DNA from: RYN-230 sp963837335
GTDB taxonomy: Bacteria > Actinomycetota > Actinomycetes > Streptosporangiales > Streptosporangiaceae
Length of the DNA stretch: 64,000 bases
Reading direction: 5' to 3'
Assembly: GCA_963837335.1 (NCBI GenBank)
Contig: CAWINS010000084.1
Location: forward strand, 1 to 64,000
Positions 17,016-26,127 of this stretch are shown here, piece by piece. The position numbers and the translations under genes were made by a program. Each line of letters opens with the position of its first letter. Position 1 is the first letter of the stretch. The notes beneath the pieces were generated by a model. The model ran no database searches. It was not told where the DNA came from and saw nothing but the letters and a program-made list of their open reading frames with translations.

Positions 17016-17830
17016 CCCATTCCGACTCGGTCCCGTCCTTTCCCACCTCACTGGGCACCTCCAGCGAGACGACCATCACCCTGCTCGGCCAGGACCTGGC
17101 CGCGGACCTGATGGGGAAGGTCGGCTTCGGCGAACTGGCCCTGTGGCTGGTCACCCAGCGGCGGCCGACCTCCGCCCAGGTCCGGGTGTTCGAGGCCGTC
17201 CTGGTCGCGCTGGCCGACCACGGCTTCACGCCCACCGCGATGGCGGCCCGGCTCACCTACCTCAGCGCCCCCGATTCCGTGCAGGGCGCGCTGGCGGCCG
17301 GCCTGCTCGGCGGCGGCTCCCGCTTCCTGGGGGTCACCGAGGACGCGGGCCAGTTCCTGTCCGCGGCGCTGGCCGAGGCCGGCCAGCCGCTCCCGGTGGA
17401 CGACGCGGGCTGGGACGCGCTCGCGGTTGGTGCGGTAACCAGAGCCCGGGCGACGGGAAAGTTCATCCCCGGCCTCGGCCACCCGGTGCACAAGGTGACC
17501 GATCCGCGCACCCCGGTGCTGATCCAGATCGCCGAGGAGGAAGGGCTGCGCGGGCCGCACCTGCGGCTGTTCGAGGCCATCGGCCGGGTCCACCCCCAGG
17601 TGCTCGGCCGCACCCTGCCGCTGAACGGCGCGGGCACCTGCGGGGCCGCGCTCGCCGACCTGGGCCTGCCCCCCAGCCTGCTGCGCGGGTTCGCGCTGCT
17701 GGCCCGGGCGGCCGGGATCCTCGGCCACCTGGCCGAAGAGCAGCGCCGCCCGGTCGGCATGGATATGTACCTGACCGTGGACCGCAACACCGAGTACCTT
17801 GCCCCTGACCTTCCCCCTGACCCCGCCTAG
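17012..17830 (+). CDS. citryl-CoA lyase-like citrate synthase family protein
   Basis: Short citrate-synthase-fold protein, 272 residues, the size typical of citryl-CoA lyase rather than full citrate synthase (about 400). Motifs are TYLSAPDSVQGALAAGLLGGGSRFLG, IPGLGHPVHKVTDPRTPVL and ALLARAAGILGHLAEEQRRPVG. Characterised relatives split citryl-CoA to acetyl-CoA and oxaloacetate. Here it follows a CoA transferase by 4-bp overlap and precedes an extradiol dioxygenase, so it may cleave a CoA ester of a hydroxylated tricarboxylate from ring cleavage; that substrate is inference. Confidence 0.82.
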   Translation: MTHSDSVPSFPTSLGTSSETTITLLGQDLAADLMGKVGFGELALWLVTQRRPTSAQVRVFEAVLVALADHGFTPTAMAARLTYLSAPDSVQGALAAGLLGGGSRFLGVTEDAGQFLSAALAEAGQPLPVDDAGWDALAVGAVTRARATGKFIPGLGHPVHKVTDPRTPVLIQIAEEEGLRGPHLRLFEAIGRVHPQVLGRTLPLNGAGTCGAALADLGLPPSLLRGFALLARAAGILGHLAEEQRRPVGMDMYLTVDRNTEYLAPDLPPDPA

Positions 17831-17898
17831 GGCCAGCATCGCTGGAGCCGCCCAGTGGTGCTAGCAGAGCGCGGTCCCGACACCCCGAGGGAGCAGCC

Positions 17899-18765
17899 AT
17901 GGCCACCGTCGCCGCGGTCATCGCCTCCACCCATCACCCGTTCTACTACCGGGCGAGCACGTCCACCGGTACGGACCGGCCCCCGTTCGCGGACGAGTGG
18001 GTGGCCAAGATCCAGGCGTTCCGGGAGACCCTGACCCGGGCCCGCCCCGACGTGCTGGTCATGGTGGGCTCGGACCACTTCCACCAGCTGTGGCTGGACA
18101 ACATGCCGCAGTTCCTCATCGGCAAGGCGCCGTGCTACGACGCGAACTGGTACAACGAGGAGCGCGAGTTCGGGCTGCCCCGGATGTTCCTGCAAGGGCA
18201 GGAGGAGCTGTCCGGCTATCTGCTGCGCGAGGGCATGGACGCGGGCTTCGACTTCGCGTTCAGCAACGAGCTGCGGATCGACCACAGCATCACGTGCCCG
18301 CTGATCACCCTGCGGCCCGACGCGGACCTGCCCATCGTGCCGATCTACACCAACATCTTCGCCCCGCCCATGCCGCAGCCCCGGCGGTTCGTGGAGCTGG
18401 GCCGGACCATCCGCCAGCTCGTGGAGTCCTGGCCGTCCGACCTCCGGGTGGCGATCATCGGTACCGGCCACCTGTCCCTGGAGCTCGGCGGCCCGCGGCA
18501 GTTCGGCCCGCACGGCCCGGACCCGGAGTTCGACCGCAAGGCGGTGGAGTGGATCTCCTCCGGCGACCTGGACTCGGCGCTGGCCCAGGTCAGCCTGGAC
18601 AGCCTGTGGCAGCCCGGCAACGCCACGCACGGATTCATGGACTTCATGCTGATGATGGGGGTGGCCGGGGCCGGGGTGAAGGCCGACTACACGGACTCCC
18701 TGGACCTGTTCCACACCATGGAGGCCTACTTCACCTGGTACCCGGAGGGGACGGCGGCACGGTGA
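17899..18765 (+). CDS. class III extradiol dioxygenase, catalytic (LigB-type) subunit
   Basis: LigB-superfamily catalytic subunit, 288 residues, start ATG 17899 after GAGGGAG. MATVAAVIASTHHPFYYRAST holds the N-terminal His pair used as iron ligands (His12, His13); MVGSDHFHQLWLDNMP and IIGTGHLSLELGGPR are further active-site stretches. The enzyme opens catechol-type rings with Fe(II) and oxygen. It overlaps the small-subunit gene by 4 bp (GTGA). Protocatechuate and gallate are known substrates of this group; the one used here is not decided by sequence. Confidence 0.87.
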   Translation: MATVAAVIASTHHPFYYRASTSTGTDRPPFADEWVAKIQAFRETLTRARPDVLVMVGSDHFHQLWLDNMPQFLIGKAPCYDANWYNEEREFGLPRMFLQGQEELSGYLLREGMDAGFDFAFSNELRIDHSITCPLITLRPDADLPIVPIYTNIFAPPMPQPRRFVELGRTIRQLVESWPSDLRVAIIGTGHLSLELGGPRQFGPHGPDPEFDRKAVEWISSGDLDSALAQVSLDSLWQPGNATHGFMDFMLMMGVAGAGVKADYTDSLDLFHTMEAYFTWYPEGTAAR

Positions 18766-19124
18766 GCAAGTACCTGATCAACAAGTTCCTCTACACCATC
18801 GACCGCGACCCGGACCTGGTCGAGCGGTACCGGGCCGACCCGCGCGGGACGGTCACCTGGTGGGAGACGGAGCAGGCCAACCTGCTCCTCAACTGCCCGG
18901 GCGCGGAACGCAGCACCTGGCTGGAGTTCACCGGCGACGAGCGGGAGGCCCTGGCCAGCCACGACTACGTCAAGCTGTTCGAGCTGGGCGCGCACAACTT
19001 CCTGACCCTCACCCTGTTCATCGCGCTGTTCGAGCGGGACTACGAGGAGCCGCTGGCCTTCCAGCGCGAGTACGCGACCCGGCTCAGCCACTGGGACCTG
19101 CCCTACCCCGACATTTCCACCTGA
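18762..19124 (+). CDS. class III extradiol dioxygenase, small (LigA-type) subunit
   Basis: LigA-family subunit of 120 residues from GTG 18762, whose last two bases are shared with the TGA of the LigB-type gene. The helical sequence includes LINKFLYTIDRDPDLVERYRAD and FTGDEREALASHDYVKLFELGAHNF, typical of the PCA-dioxygenase small subunit that caps the LigB active site. It ends at PYPDIST*. The strict coupling and order B-A indicate one heteromeric enzyme. Confidence 0.85.
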   Translation: MSKYLINKFLYTIDRDPDLVERYRADPRGTVTWWETEQANLLLNCPGAERSTWLEFTGDEREALASHDYVKLFELGAHNFLTLTLFIALFERDYEEPLAFQREYATRLSHWDLPYPDIST

Positions 19125-19166
19125 CCTGACGGTCCGACGACCCCCGACACCGATGAGGATGCTGTG

Positions 19167-19553
19167 ATGACCACTATTCCTGATTCCCATCGCGACCTGC
19201 TGTCCGCGCAGGTCGGCACGCTCGGCACCATTGGGCCCGACGGGCGGCCGCAGCTCTCCGAGGTGTGGTTCCTGGCCGAGGGCGACTCGGTGTCCATCTC
19301 GCTGAACACCTCGCGGCAGAAGGTCAAGAACCTGAGGGCCAACCCGGCGGTCAGCTTCCTCATCCTGGACCTGGCCAACCCCTACCGCTACCTGGAGCTG
19401 CGCGGCGACGCGGAGATCACCCCGGATGACGACTACGTGTTCGCCGACAAGGTGGGCGCCAAGTACGGCTCGGACCTGCGGGAGCACGACGAGCCGGGGG
19501 TGTCCCGGGTCGTCGTGACGATCCGGCCGGTCCGGGTCAACGTCTGGGGCTAG
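19167..19553 (+). CDS. PPOX class F420-dependent oxidoreductase
   Basis: Split-beta-barrel flavin/F420-binding protein, 128 residues. MTTIPDSHRDLLSAQVGTLGTIGPDGRPQLSEVWF is the family opening, then SLNTSRQKVKNLRANPAVSFLIL. The start ATG 19167 is preferred over GTG 19164 because GAGGA (19155-19159) is then seven bases away. It lies 42 bp after the LigA-type gene on the same strand and could be the last gene of the catabolic operon. Its stop overlaps the end of the convergent LAL regulator by 4 bp. Confidence 0.85.
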   Translation: MTTIPDSHRDLLSAQVGTLGTIGPDGRPQLSEVWFLAEGDSVSISLNTSRQKVKNLRANPAVSFLILDLANPYRYLELRGDAEITPDDDYVFADKVGAKYGSDLREHDEPGVSRVVVTIRPVRVNVWG

Positions 19554-22150
19554 CGCACCGCCCGGGCCAGCCCCAGCCGGACCGCCTCGGACGCGGCCAC
19601 GGTACGGTCCGGCACGCCCAGCTTGGCCAGCACGGCCGAGACATGGTGATCGACGGTCTTGGCCGAGATGAACAGCTGCTCGGCGATCTCCGCGTTGGTC
19701 CGGCCGTCCACGAGCAGGTCGAGGACCTCATGCTCGCGGCGGGTCAGCCCGAGCGGGTGCTCGCGGGTCGCGGAGCGCGGGCCGGCCGGGATGGACCGGA
19801 TGCCGAGGTCACGCATCTTCTTGCGGGCGACCCGGATGACGGCGGCGGCGCGCAGGCCGGTCAGGATCTGCAGCGCCTCACGCAGCGTGTCCTCCTCCGG
19901 GCTGTCCAGCAGGGCCATCGCGGCCTCGTAGGGGCAGGCCAGGTCCAGCCAGAAACGCGCCGCGCCGGCCCAGTCGCCGTCGAGCTGCCGCTGGTAGGGC
20001 TCGGCGAGGCCGCGGGGCAGTTCCCGGCTTGAACCGGTGCGCCTCAGCCAGACCGCGAGTGCGCCACGCCCCCACTGGTCACAGCCGGCGCCTGAGTCGT
20101 GGGCCAGTTCGGCCTCGCGGAGTGCACCGGCCTGGTCGCCTTCGAGCCAGCGGGCCTCGGCCCGCTCCAGCCGGACCGGCACGATGTTCTGGGCCTCTCC
20201 CGCGCCGTCGGCGTACCCGACGGCTTCATCCAGGCACTCCCAGACTCCCGGCTCGCCCCGGCGGGCCCGGATCGTGCCGAGCCGGTTCAGCGGGCACAGC
20301 CGGATGCCTGGCGATGGGCCCCCCCGGATCAGGAGTTCCCCGGCTATGGCCACGGCCTCGTCCCAGCGCCCGGTCTTCTCCAGCATGTTGGTCCGCTGGC
20401 TGCGCAGGAAGATCGAGTAGGACGTGAGGTCGTGCTCGTCGCAGTAGGCCACGCCGTCGGCGTAGTAGGCCTCCCCGCTGGCGAAGGCCTTGTCGTCGAC
20501 GTACATGGCGTAGGTATTGACGTACGCCCGGCCCACCTGTGCTTCATGCCCGCCGCTCACCGCGGCGTCCAGGGCCCGGCGCATCGTGGGCCCCCAGTCA
20601 CGGCCGGTTCCCTGGAGGGAACAGGCCTCGGTGTTGAGTGCTTCGCTGACGATGTCGGTGCGGCCCAGCGGCCCGGCGATGGCCAGGGCCCGGTGGGCCA
20701 GCTCGATCGCCTCAGCGTGCTGGTAGTTCACCATCTGCAGCGAGGCGAGGCTGGAGTACGCCGAGGCCAGCTCCGGGCTCGGTCCCAGCGGTTCGAGCAG
20801 GGCTATCGCGGCCACGGCCGCGGCCCGGCCCTCGCTGCCCCGGCTCGCCGAGTTCAGCGCGCACGCCAGCCAGCGCAGCGTGTCGCCCTCGCGCCGCTGG
20901 TCGTCTTCCTGGCGCCACAGGGCGAGCGCGTGCTCGCGGGCGGCGATCGCGTCCTCCATCCGGTCCAGCAGCGAGACCTCGTAGCCGAACGCGTCGTACA
21001 GGCGGGCGGCCACGGCGGCGTCGGCCTCGCCGGAGAAACGCAGGGCCCGTTCGTACTGGGCGGCCGCCTCGCGGTGGGCGCCCAGTTCCGCGGCGCGCTG
21101 CGCGGCGGCGGGGGCGTACCGCATGACGGCGGGCCCGTCCCCTGCGCCTTCCGCGTGGAAGGCCATCCGCGCGTCGTCGTCACCGCCGGATACGCGCAGG
21201 GCGTCCAGGATGCGGGCGTGGATGAGGCCCCTGCGGTGTGCGGGGATGGCGTCCTGCACCGCGAGCCGGGCGATCTCGTGCCGGAACTTCAGCCCCGTCC
21301 CGTCCCCGCTGAGCAGTCCCGCCGCGAGCAGTTCATCGACGGCGGACGGCGGGCAGTCGGTGACCAGCTCCAGCAGCGAGTACTCCAGCCGGGTGCCGAT
21401 CAGCGCGGCCGCGTCCAGAACCGTGCGGGCGCTGCCGTCCAGACGTGCGGTCCGGGCCAGGACCGCGTCCCGGGCGGACGCCGGGATCTCGTCCATCCCG
21501 GCCGCGATCACCTGGCTCAGGTAGAACGGGTTTCCGCCGGTCAGCTCGCGCAGCGAGGCGGCTTCCCGCTCGCTGCCGCCCGCCATGACCTGCACCGCTC
21601 CCGCCGACAGCGGACCGAGGCTCACCCGCCGGACGGAGCGCTGGGTGGCCAGGTCCCCCAGCGCGACCTGCAGAGGGTCACCGAGGGCCAGCCCGTCGTC
21701 GCGGTAGGTCACGATGAGCAGCACGGTGGCGTCCCGGATCCGGCGGCCCAGGAAGCGCAGCAGGTCGATGGTGGCCTCGTCGGCCCAGTGGATGTCCTCC
21801 ACCACCACCACGCGGAGCACATCCGGCTCGCTCACCTGCCTCAGCAGTGCGCTGAACAGCTCCTCCCGCGGCGCGTCCGCGCGGCAGAGGTCGAGCAGCT
21901 CACCGCCGAGCTTGGCCGCGATGTCGAACAAGGGCCCAAGCGGCCTGGGGGTGAACAGCCCGTCACAGGCCCCCCAGTACCAGCTCGCACTGGGCAGGTT
22001 CCGCTGCAGCTGCTCGACCAGGGCTGACTTGCCCACGCCCGCCTCGCCGGCGACGAGCACCAGCCGGCCCTGGGCTTTCCGGGCCTCCCCCGCGTAGCTG
22101 GCCAGCGCGGCCAGCTGCGCTTCCCGTTCCAGTAGCGGCATTCCGGTCAT
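19550..22150 (-). CDS. LAL-type LuxR regulator with AAA ATPase domain (866 aa)
   Basis: Large ATP-binding LuxR-family regulator. It starts at ATG 22150 (MTGMPLLEREAQLAALASY). Walker A is VAGEAGVGKSALVEQL (about residues 34-49); Walker B lies in VVVVEDIHWADEATIDLL. A long TPR-like middle follows, and the C-terminal HTH is LTRREHEVLDLLVDGRTNAEI with ISAKTVDHHVSAVLAKLGV. The frame is open upstream to 22354, but that stretch is the C-terminal HTH of the neighbouring paralogue in a shifted frame. The true start overlaps the paralogue's TGA (ATGA, 22150-22147), so the two form a tandem operon. LALs often activate secondary metabolism or sugar-use genes; no target is evident. Confidence 0.88.
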   Translation of the reverse strand: MTGMPLLEREAQLAALASYAGEARKAQGRLVLVAGEAGVGKSALVEQLQRNLPSASWYWGACDGLFTPRPLGPLFDIAAKLGGELLDLCRADAPREELFSALLRQVSEPDVLRVVVVEDIHWADEATIDLLRFLGRRIRDATVLLIVTYRDDGLALGDPLQVALGDLATQRSVRRVSLGPLSAGAVQVMAGGSEREAASLRELTGGNPFYLSQVIAAGMDEIPASARDAVLARTARLDGSARTVLDAAALIGTRLEYSLLELVTDCPPSAVDELLAAGLLSGDGTGLKFRHEIARLAVQDAIPAHRRGLIHARILDALRVSGGDDDARMAFHAEGAGDGPAVMRYAPAAAQRAAELGAHREAAAQYERALRFSGEADAAVAARLYDAFGYEVSLLDRMEDAIAAREHALALWRQEDDQRREGDTLRWLACALNSASRGSEGRAAAVAAIALLEPLGPSPELASAYSSLASLQMVNYQHAEAIELAHRALAIAGPLGRTDIVSEALNTEACSLQGTGRDWGPTMRRALDAAVSGGHEAQVGRAYVNTYAMYVDDKAFASGEAYYADGVAYCDEHDLTSYSIFLRSQRTNMLEKTGRWDEAVAIAGELLIRGGPSPGIRLCPLNRLGTIRARRGEPGVWECLDEAVGYADGAGEAQNIVPVRLERAEARWLEGDQAGALREAELAHDSGAGCDQWGRGALAVWLRRTGSSRELPRGLAEPYQRQLDGDWAGAARFWLDLACPYEAAMALLDSPEEDTLREALQILTGLRAAAVIRVARKKMRDLGIRSIPAGPRSATREHPLGLTRREHEVLDLLVDGRTNAEIAEQLFISAKTVDHHVSAVLAKLGVPDRTVAASEAVRLGLARAVR

Positions 22151-24775
22151 CCTCTCACCGGGCCGGCCACGCCGAGCCGGGCCGCGCTGCGTGGCCGCGG
22201 CGTTGCGGTCCGGCACACCCAGCTTGGCCAGCACGGCCGACACGTGATGATCGACAGTCTTCGCGGAGATGAACAGCTGCCCGGCGATCTCGGCGTTGGT
22301 CCGGCCGTCCACAATCAGGTCCAGCACCTCATACTCACGCCGGGTCAGCCCCATCGGATGGGCCCGGGTCGCGGTGCGCGGGCCCGCCGGAATCGACCGG
22401 ATCCCGAGCTCCGCATCCTCCTACGGGCGAACCCGCCGTCGCCGTCGCGTCCAGGTCGATCAGGATCTGCAGGGCCGCACGGAGCGCATCCTCGTCCTGG
22501 CTGCCCAGCAGGGCCAACGCCGCTTCGTAGGGGCAGCCCAGCTGGTTCCACAGGCTCGCCGACCGCTCCTGGTCACCGTCGATCTGGCTGCTGGTAGGGC
22601 TGGGCGAGGTCACCCCGTGGCGCCCGCGACCGACCCGGTACGCCGCAGCCAGACCGCCACCGCACCACGATCCCAGGCGTCGGCCGGGCCGGCCACGTCA
22701 TCGGCCAGCCCAGCCTCGCGTTGCGGCCGCCGTCCAGATTTCCCTCCAGCCAGAACACTTCGGCGCGGGCCAGCCGGACCGGGACGATGTACTGCGGCTC
22801 ACCAGTTCCGTCAGCGTAGGCGGCATCGCCTCGTCGAGAAACTCCCAGGCGCCAGGCTCGCCCCGGCGGGCCCGGATCACGCCGAGTTACGTTGAGCGGG
22901 ACTGAGCCGGTTGACCGGGGAGGCCTCGCCCCGGTTGAGCAGCTCCTGGCTCAGGGCCGCCGCTTGCGGCCCAGCGTCCGGTCCGCTCCAGGGCGGTGAT
23001 CCGCTCGCAGCGCAGGCAGCTGCGCGTAGGTGGTGATGTCGTGCTCGTCGCAATAGGCCACACCGAGGGCGAAGTAACGCTCGGCCTCGGTGAACTGCCG
23101 CAGATCCGCAGTGGATGCTGTAGATGTTCGTGAACGCCCGGCCGGCCTGCTCATGGAGCCGCCCGGACACGCGCGATGTCCAGCGCCCGCTCCAACTGGC
23201 CGGTCCACTCCTGGCCCAGGGTGGCCCGCGCGCAGCCCTCGGTGTTCAGCGCGTCGCTGAGCACCTCCGGGACGCCCAGCGATTCGGCGATGGCCTCGGC
23301 CCGCACGGCCAGCTCGATCGCCGCCTCAGTTCCGCGCGCCCAGCATCCGCTCGGCAGGCCAGGTTGCGCGTATGCCCGGGCCAGCTCGGCGCTGGGGCCG
23401 AGCGGCTCCAGGGTCTGCACCGAGGCTTCGGCCATCACGGCAGCGTCAGCGCCACGGCACAGGCTGCCCCAGGGCGCGGGCCAGATGACGCATCATGTCG
23501 CCCTCGCGCACCCGGTCGCCCGCTGACCCGCCACAACGCGAGCGCCCGCTCACCCGCATCGGCCGCATCCTGCCAGCGGTCCAGAAGCGCCAGCTCACGA
23601 GCGAGCCCGTCGTAGAGCCCGGCGCTTCGGTGGCGGTATCCACCCCGCCGGCGAAGCGCAGCGCCCGCTCGAACTGCGCCGCCGCCTCGCGATGTGAGCT
23701 CAGCTCGACCGCCCGCCGCGCGGCGGCGGCCGCGTAGCCCAGCGCCGCTTCAGCCGTCCCCCGCCGCCTCGGCGTGGAAGGCCAGCCGGGCGTCGTCGTC
23801 GCAGCCGAGTGCCGCGGAGGGCCGCGAGGATCCGGGCGTGGATCGGCCCGCAGCGGTGGGTGGTGATGGCGCCCTCGACCGCCAGCCGGACGATCTCATG
23901 ACGAAACTTCAGGCTGGCGCTGTCCGGGCCGAGCAGCCCGGATGCCAGCAGCTCATCCAGCGCTGCCGGCGGATAGTCGCTCACCGCCGCGAGCAGCCGC
24001 AGGTCTACGCGGGCGCCGATGAGCGCCGCCACGTCCAGCACCTCGCGGGCTGGGCTGCTCAGCCGGGTCACCCGGGCCAGCACCGCGTCCCGGGCCGACG
24101 GCGGGCACCTCGCCCATCCCGGACTGCGCGACCTCCGTGATGTAGAACGGGTTGCCGCCGGTCAGCTCGTGCAGCGCGGCCGGCTTCAAGCCCGCAGCCG
24201 GCCGCCAGCACCGCCGTCGCGTCCGCGGACAGGGGCCCGACACCGATGCGCCGGACGGACCGCTGGGTAGCCAGGTCGCCGAGAGCGACGCGGAGCGGAT
24301 CCGCTGCGGTCAGGCCCTCGTCCCGGTAGGTGACGATGAGCAGGACGGTGGCGTCCCGGATGCGGCGGCCGAGGAACCGCAGCAGATCGATGGTGGCCTC
24401 GTCCGCCCAGTGGATGTCCTCCACCACCACCACGTGCAGCGCATCCGGTTCGCTGACCTGGCGCAGCAACGCGCCGAACAGCTCCTCGCGCGGGGCGCCC
24501 GCCCGGCACAGCTCCAGGAGCTGACCACCGAGCTTGGCGGCGATATCGAACAGCGGGCCGAGCGGCCGGGGCGTGAACAGCCCATCGCAGGCTCCCCAGA
24601 ACCAGGCCGCCTCCGGCAGGTCTCGCTGCAACTGCTCGACCAGCGCTGACTTGCCCACGCCCGCCTCGCCGGCGACGAGCACCAGCCGGCCCTGGGCCTT
24701 CCGGGCCTCCCCCGCGTAGCTGGCCAGCGCGGCCAGCTGCGCCTCCCGTTCCAACAGCACGTCTTCAGTGTCCAT
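22147..24775 (-). pseudogene. second LAL-type LuxR regulator, many frameshifts
   Basis: Tandem paralogue of the downstream LAL regulator. The N-terminal 190 residues from ATG 24775 are intact and almost identical to it (LEREAQLAALASYAGEARK; GACDGLFTPRPLGPLFDI). From about 24195 the coding sequence jumps frame at least eight times (near 24195, 24100, 23810, 23755 and on to 22430 and 22190), yet pieces of every domain remain: ELTGGNPFYITEVAQSG, LKFRHEIVRLAVEGAI, and the HTH EYEVLDLIVDGRTNAEIAG at the end. The last frame stops at TGA 22147-22149, overlapping the next gene. Either a decaying duplicate, or a region where reads of near-identical copies could not be placed and indels were left uncorrected. 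Confidence 0.82.
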
Positions 24776-24805
24776 GCCGCCGGCCTGCAGCGCTACCAGC
24801 CAGGA

Positions 24806-24819
24806 CACCTATATAGGTG
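24806..24819. promoter_or_regulatory. palindrome upstream of the LAL tandem
   Basis: Perfect palindrome CACCTATATAGGTG, 31 bp upstream of ATG 24775. The minus strand carries TATATA (24815-24810), a plausible -10 giving a leader of about 25-30 bases. It shares the 10-bp core CCTATATAGG with the ArsR operator at 3256-3273. Confidence 0.6.
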
Positions 24820-24937
24820 ATCGGCGGAAAACTGGGGAATGACGCCGCGAAATCTAGGGAGCCGCTCCCGATCCGCTTCTGGGGGGCACCGCCATACGTT
24901 CGTCTCGTCCCCATCAATCGAGACGAAGGAGAGCGCA

Positions 24938-25189
24938 ATGCCGCTCTACATGGACATTCACAACATCTCCGGGGGTGTCGCCGCCGGGGACGTGGCCGAG
25001 GCGCACAAGGCCGACCTGCAGGTCCAGGGCCAGCACGACGTGCGTTACCTGCGGTACTGGGTGGACGAGCAGCAGGGCAAGGTGTTCTGCCTGGTCGAGG
25101 CCCCGTCCGCGGATGCGGCGGCGACCGTGCACAAGGAAGCCCACGGCCTGCTCGCCGACGAGATCTTCCAGGTGCAAGAAGGCACCTGA
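24938..25189 (+). CDS. DUF4242 small protein (SCO4226-like)
   Basis: 83-residue ferredoxin-like protein starting MPLYMDIHNISGGV at ATG 24938, with GAAGGAGAG just upstream. It belongs to the DUF4242 family; the Streptomyces member SCO4226 has been described as a nickel-binding protein. His8 and Cys/His residues later (VFCLVEAPSAD, VHKEAHGLLADE) are candidate ligands. A 7-bp inverted repeat with an 11-base loop (24901-24907 with 24919-24925) ends at the ribosome site and could hide it in the mRNA. Confidence 0.8.
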   Translation: MPLYMDIHNISGGVAAGDVAEAHKADLQVQGQHDVRYLRYWVDEQQGKVFCLVEAPSADAAATVHKEAHGLLADEIFQVQEGT

Positions 25190-25250
25190 AGCCTGTTCAC
25201 CAAGCCAGCGGAACCGTCAGCCAGAAACGTTCAGTTCCTGCCCTCAGCTT

Positions 25251-25289
25251 TCAATCGTCAGCTTCATCAATCGTCAGCTTCAATCGTCA
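25251..25289 (+). repeat. three direct copies of TCAATCGTCA
   Basis: TCAATCGTCA occurs at 25251-25260, 25267-25276 and 25280-25289, the last one ending just before the AGGAG of the next gene. The copies sit in the 5' leader of the small membrane protein gene. They could bind a regulator or be a slippage product. Confidence 0.6.
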
Positions 25290-25300
25290 AGGAGACCGTC

Positions 25301-25603
25301 ATGACCGCCATCCGCCGCATCTTCCGTCCCGCCACCCGTCTCGCCGCCGCGGCCGTCGCCCTGCTGGCCGGCATCCTCGCCGCCCCGGCGGCCTTCGCAA
25401 GTGAAGTGCCGCCGCCCGGGGTCGGGGACACCGGCACCCCGGCCGCGCCTACGGTCGTGCACACCGTGACCGTCGGCGGCACCCCCGGCTGGCAGATCGC
25501 CCTGTTCATCGTCGCCGCCGCGGTGCTGGCCGCCGTGGTCGCCGTGCTGCTCGACCGTGCGCGGTCCACGCGGCGCCAGCAGCTGGCCCCGAGTGCCCAC
25601 TGA
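25301..25603 (+). CDS. small exported, membrane-anchored protein
   Basis: 100 residues. An N-terminal signal-like segment (RLAAAAVALLAGILAAPAAFAS, about residues 13-34) is followed by a short Pro/Thr-rich region and one transmembrane helix (WQIALFIVAAAVLAAVVAVLL, about 66-86) and a basic tail RARSTRRQQ. The start ATG 25301 follows AGGAG. I do not recognise a family. The likely arrangement is a short extracytoplasmic stretch with a cytoplasmic C-terminus. Confidence 0.7.
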   Translation: MTAIRRIFRPATRLAAAAVALLAGILAAPAAFASEVPPPGVGDTGTPAAPTVVHTVTVGGTPGWQIALFIVAAAVLAAVVAVLLDRARSTRRQQLAPSAH

Positions 25604-25693
25604 CCGGGCCCGGGTGAGTGACGCCCTGGCCGGGCCCGGGCCGGCTCGCTCACCGGCCCAGCCCGCCCGGATGATCCTCGTAGTCAAGAGCGT

Positions 25694-25736
25694 GCGGAAA
25701 CCGCTGCCGCGGCAATGCCCCGGCAGCGGTTTCCGC
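25694..25736. terminator. 16-bp stem hairpin between convergent genes
   Basis: Perfect 16-bp arms (25694-25709 and 25721-25736) with an 11-base loop, between the stop of the small membrane protein and the stop of the convergent SnoaL-like gene. A likely two-way terminator. Confidence 0.8.
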
Positions 25737-25769
25737 CACGGTCATGTAGAGGCGGACAGACCGGCGCTG

Positions 25770-26089
25770 CTAGGCCTGGCCAGTCTCGAAACGGCTGATC
25801 TTCCCGCCGGTGACGTGAAGGCCCAGCGGGTCCGCATGTCGCCCCAGGTGTCGTTGCGGAACGCGGCGATCAGGGAGCGTCCCCCGTCCGCGGCGGACTC
25901 GACCTCCATGTGGCCGTGCACGGTGAAGATCTCCCGGTCAGCCCAGCTGGCCAGGTCGCGGTCGGTGCCGTCGTCGGACATGGTGGCGCCGGGCCCGAGC
26001 ACGGCGAAGAACGCGGCCCGGTCCCCGGCGTTGATCGCCGCGATAAGGGCCTGGACCGCGGGATCGGTGACGTCCTGACTGCCTGCCAT
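25770..26089 (-). pseudogene. nuclear transport factor 2 / SnoaL-like protein, single frameshift
   Basis: About 106 residues of the NTF2-like alpha+beta barrel fold: ATG 26089, MAGSQDVTDPAVQALIAAINAGDR, then FFAVLGPGATMSDDGTDRDLASWADREIF and IAAFRNDTWGDMRTRW. Near 25817 one base is missing. With one base added the end reads HVTGGKISRFETGQA and stops at 25770, the usual family ending; without it the frame runs on to 25742. The gene lies 38 bp downstream of a frameshifted F420-linked reductase. Function within the family (ligand binding, isomerase) is unknown. Confidence 0.75.
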
Positions 26090-26127
26090 GCTCCGTAGGT
26101 TAGCGCTCCCGCTGACCGGCCAGCGGG

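Noticed and set aside
19550..22354. A LAL regulator with helix-turn-helix domains at both ends
   Set aside because: The N-terminal helix-turn-helix belongs to the frameshifted upstream paralogue; the real gene starts at ATG 22150, overlapping that paralogue's stop.
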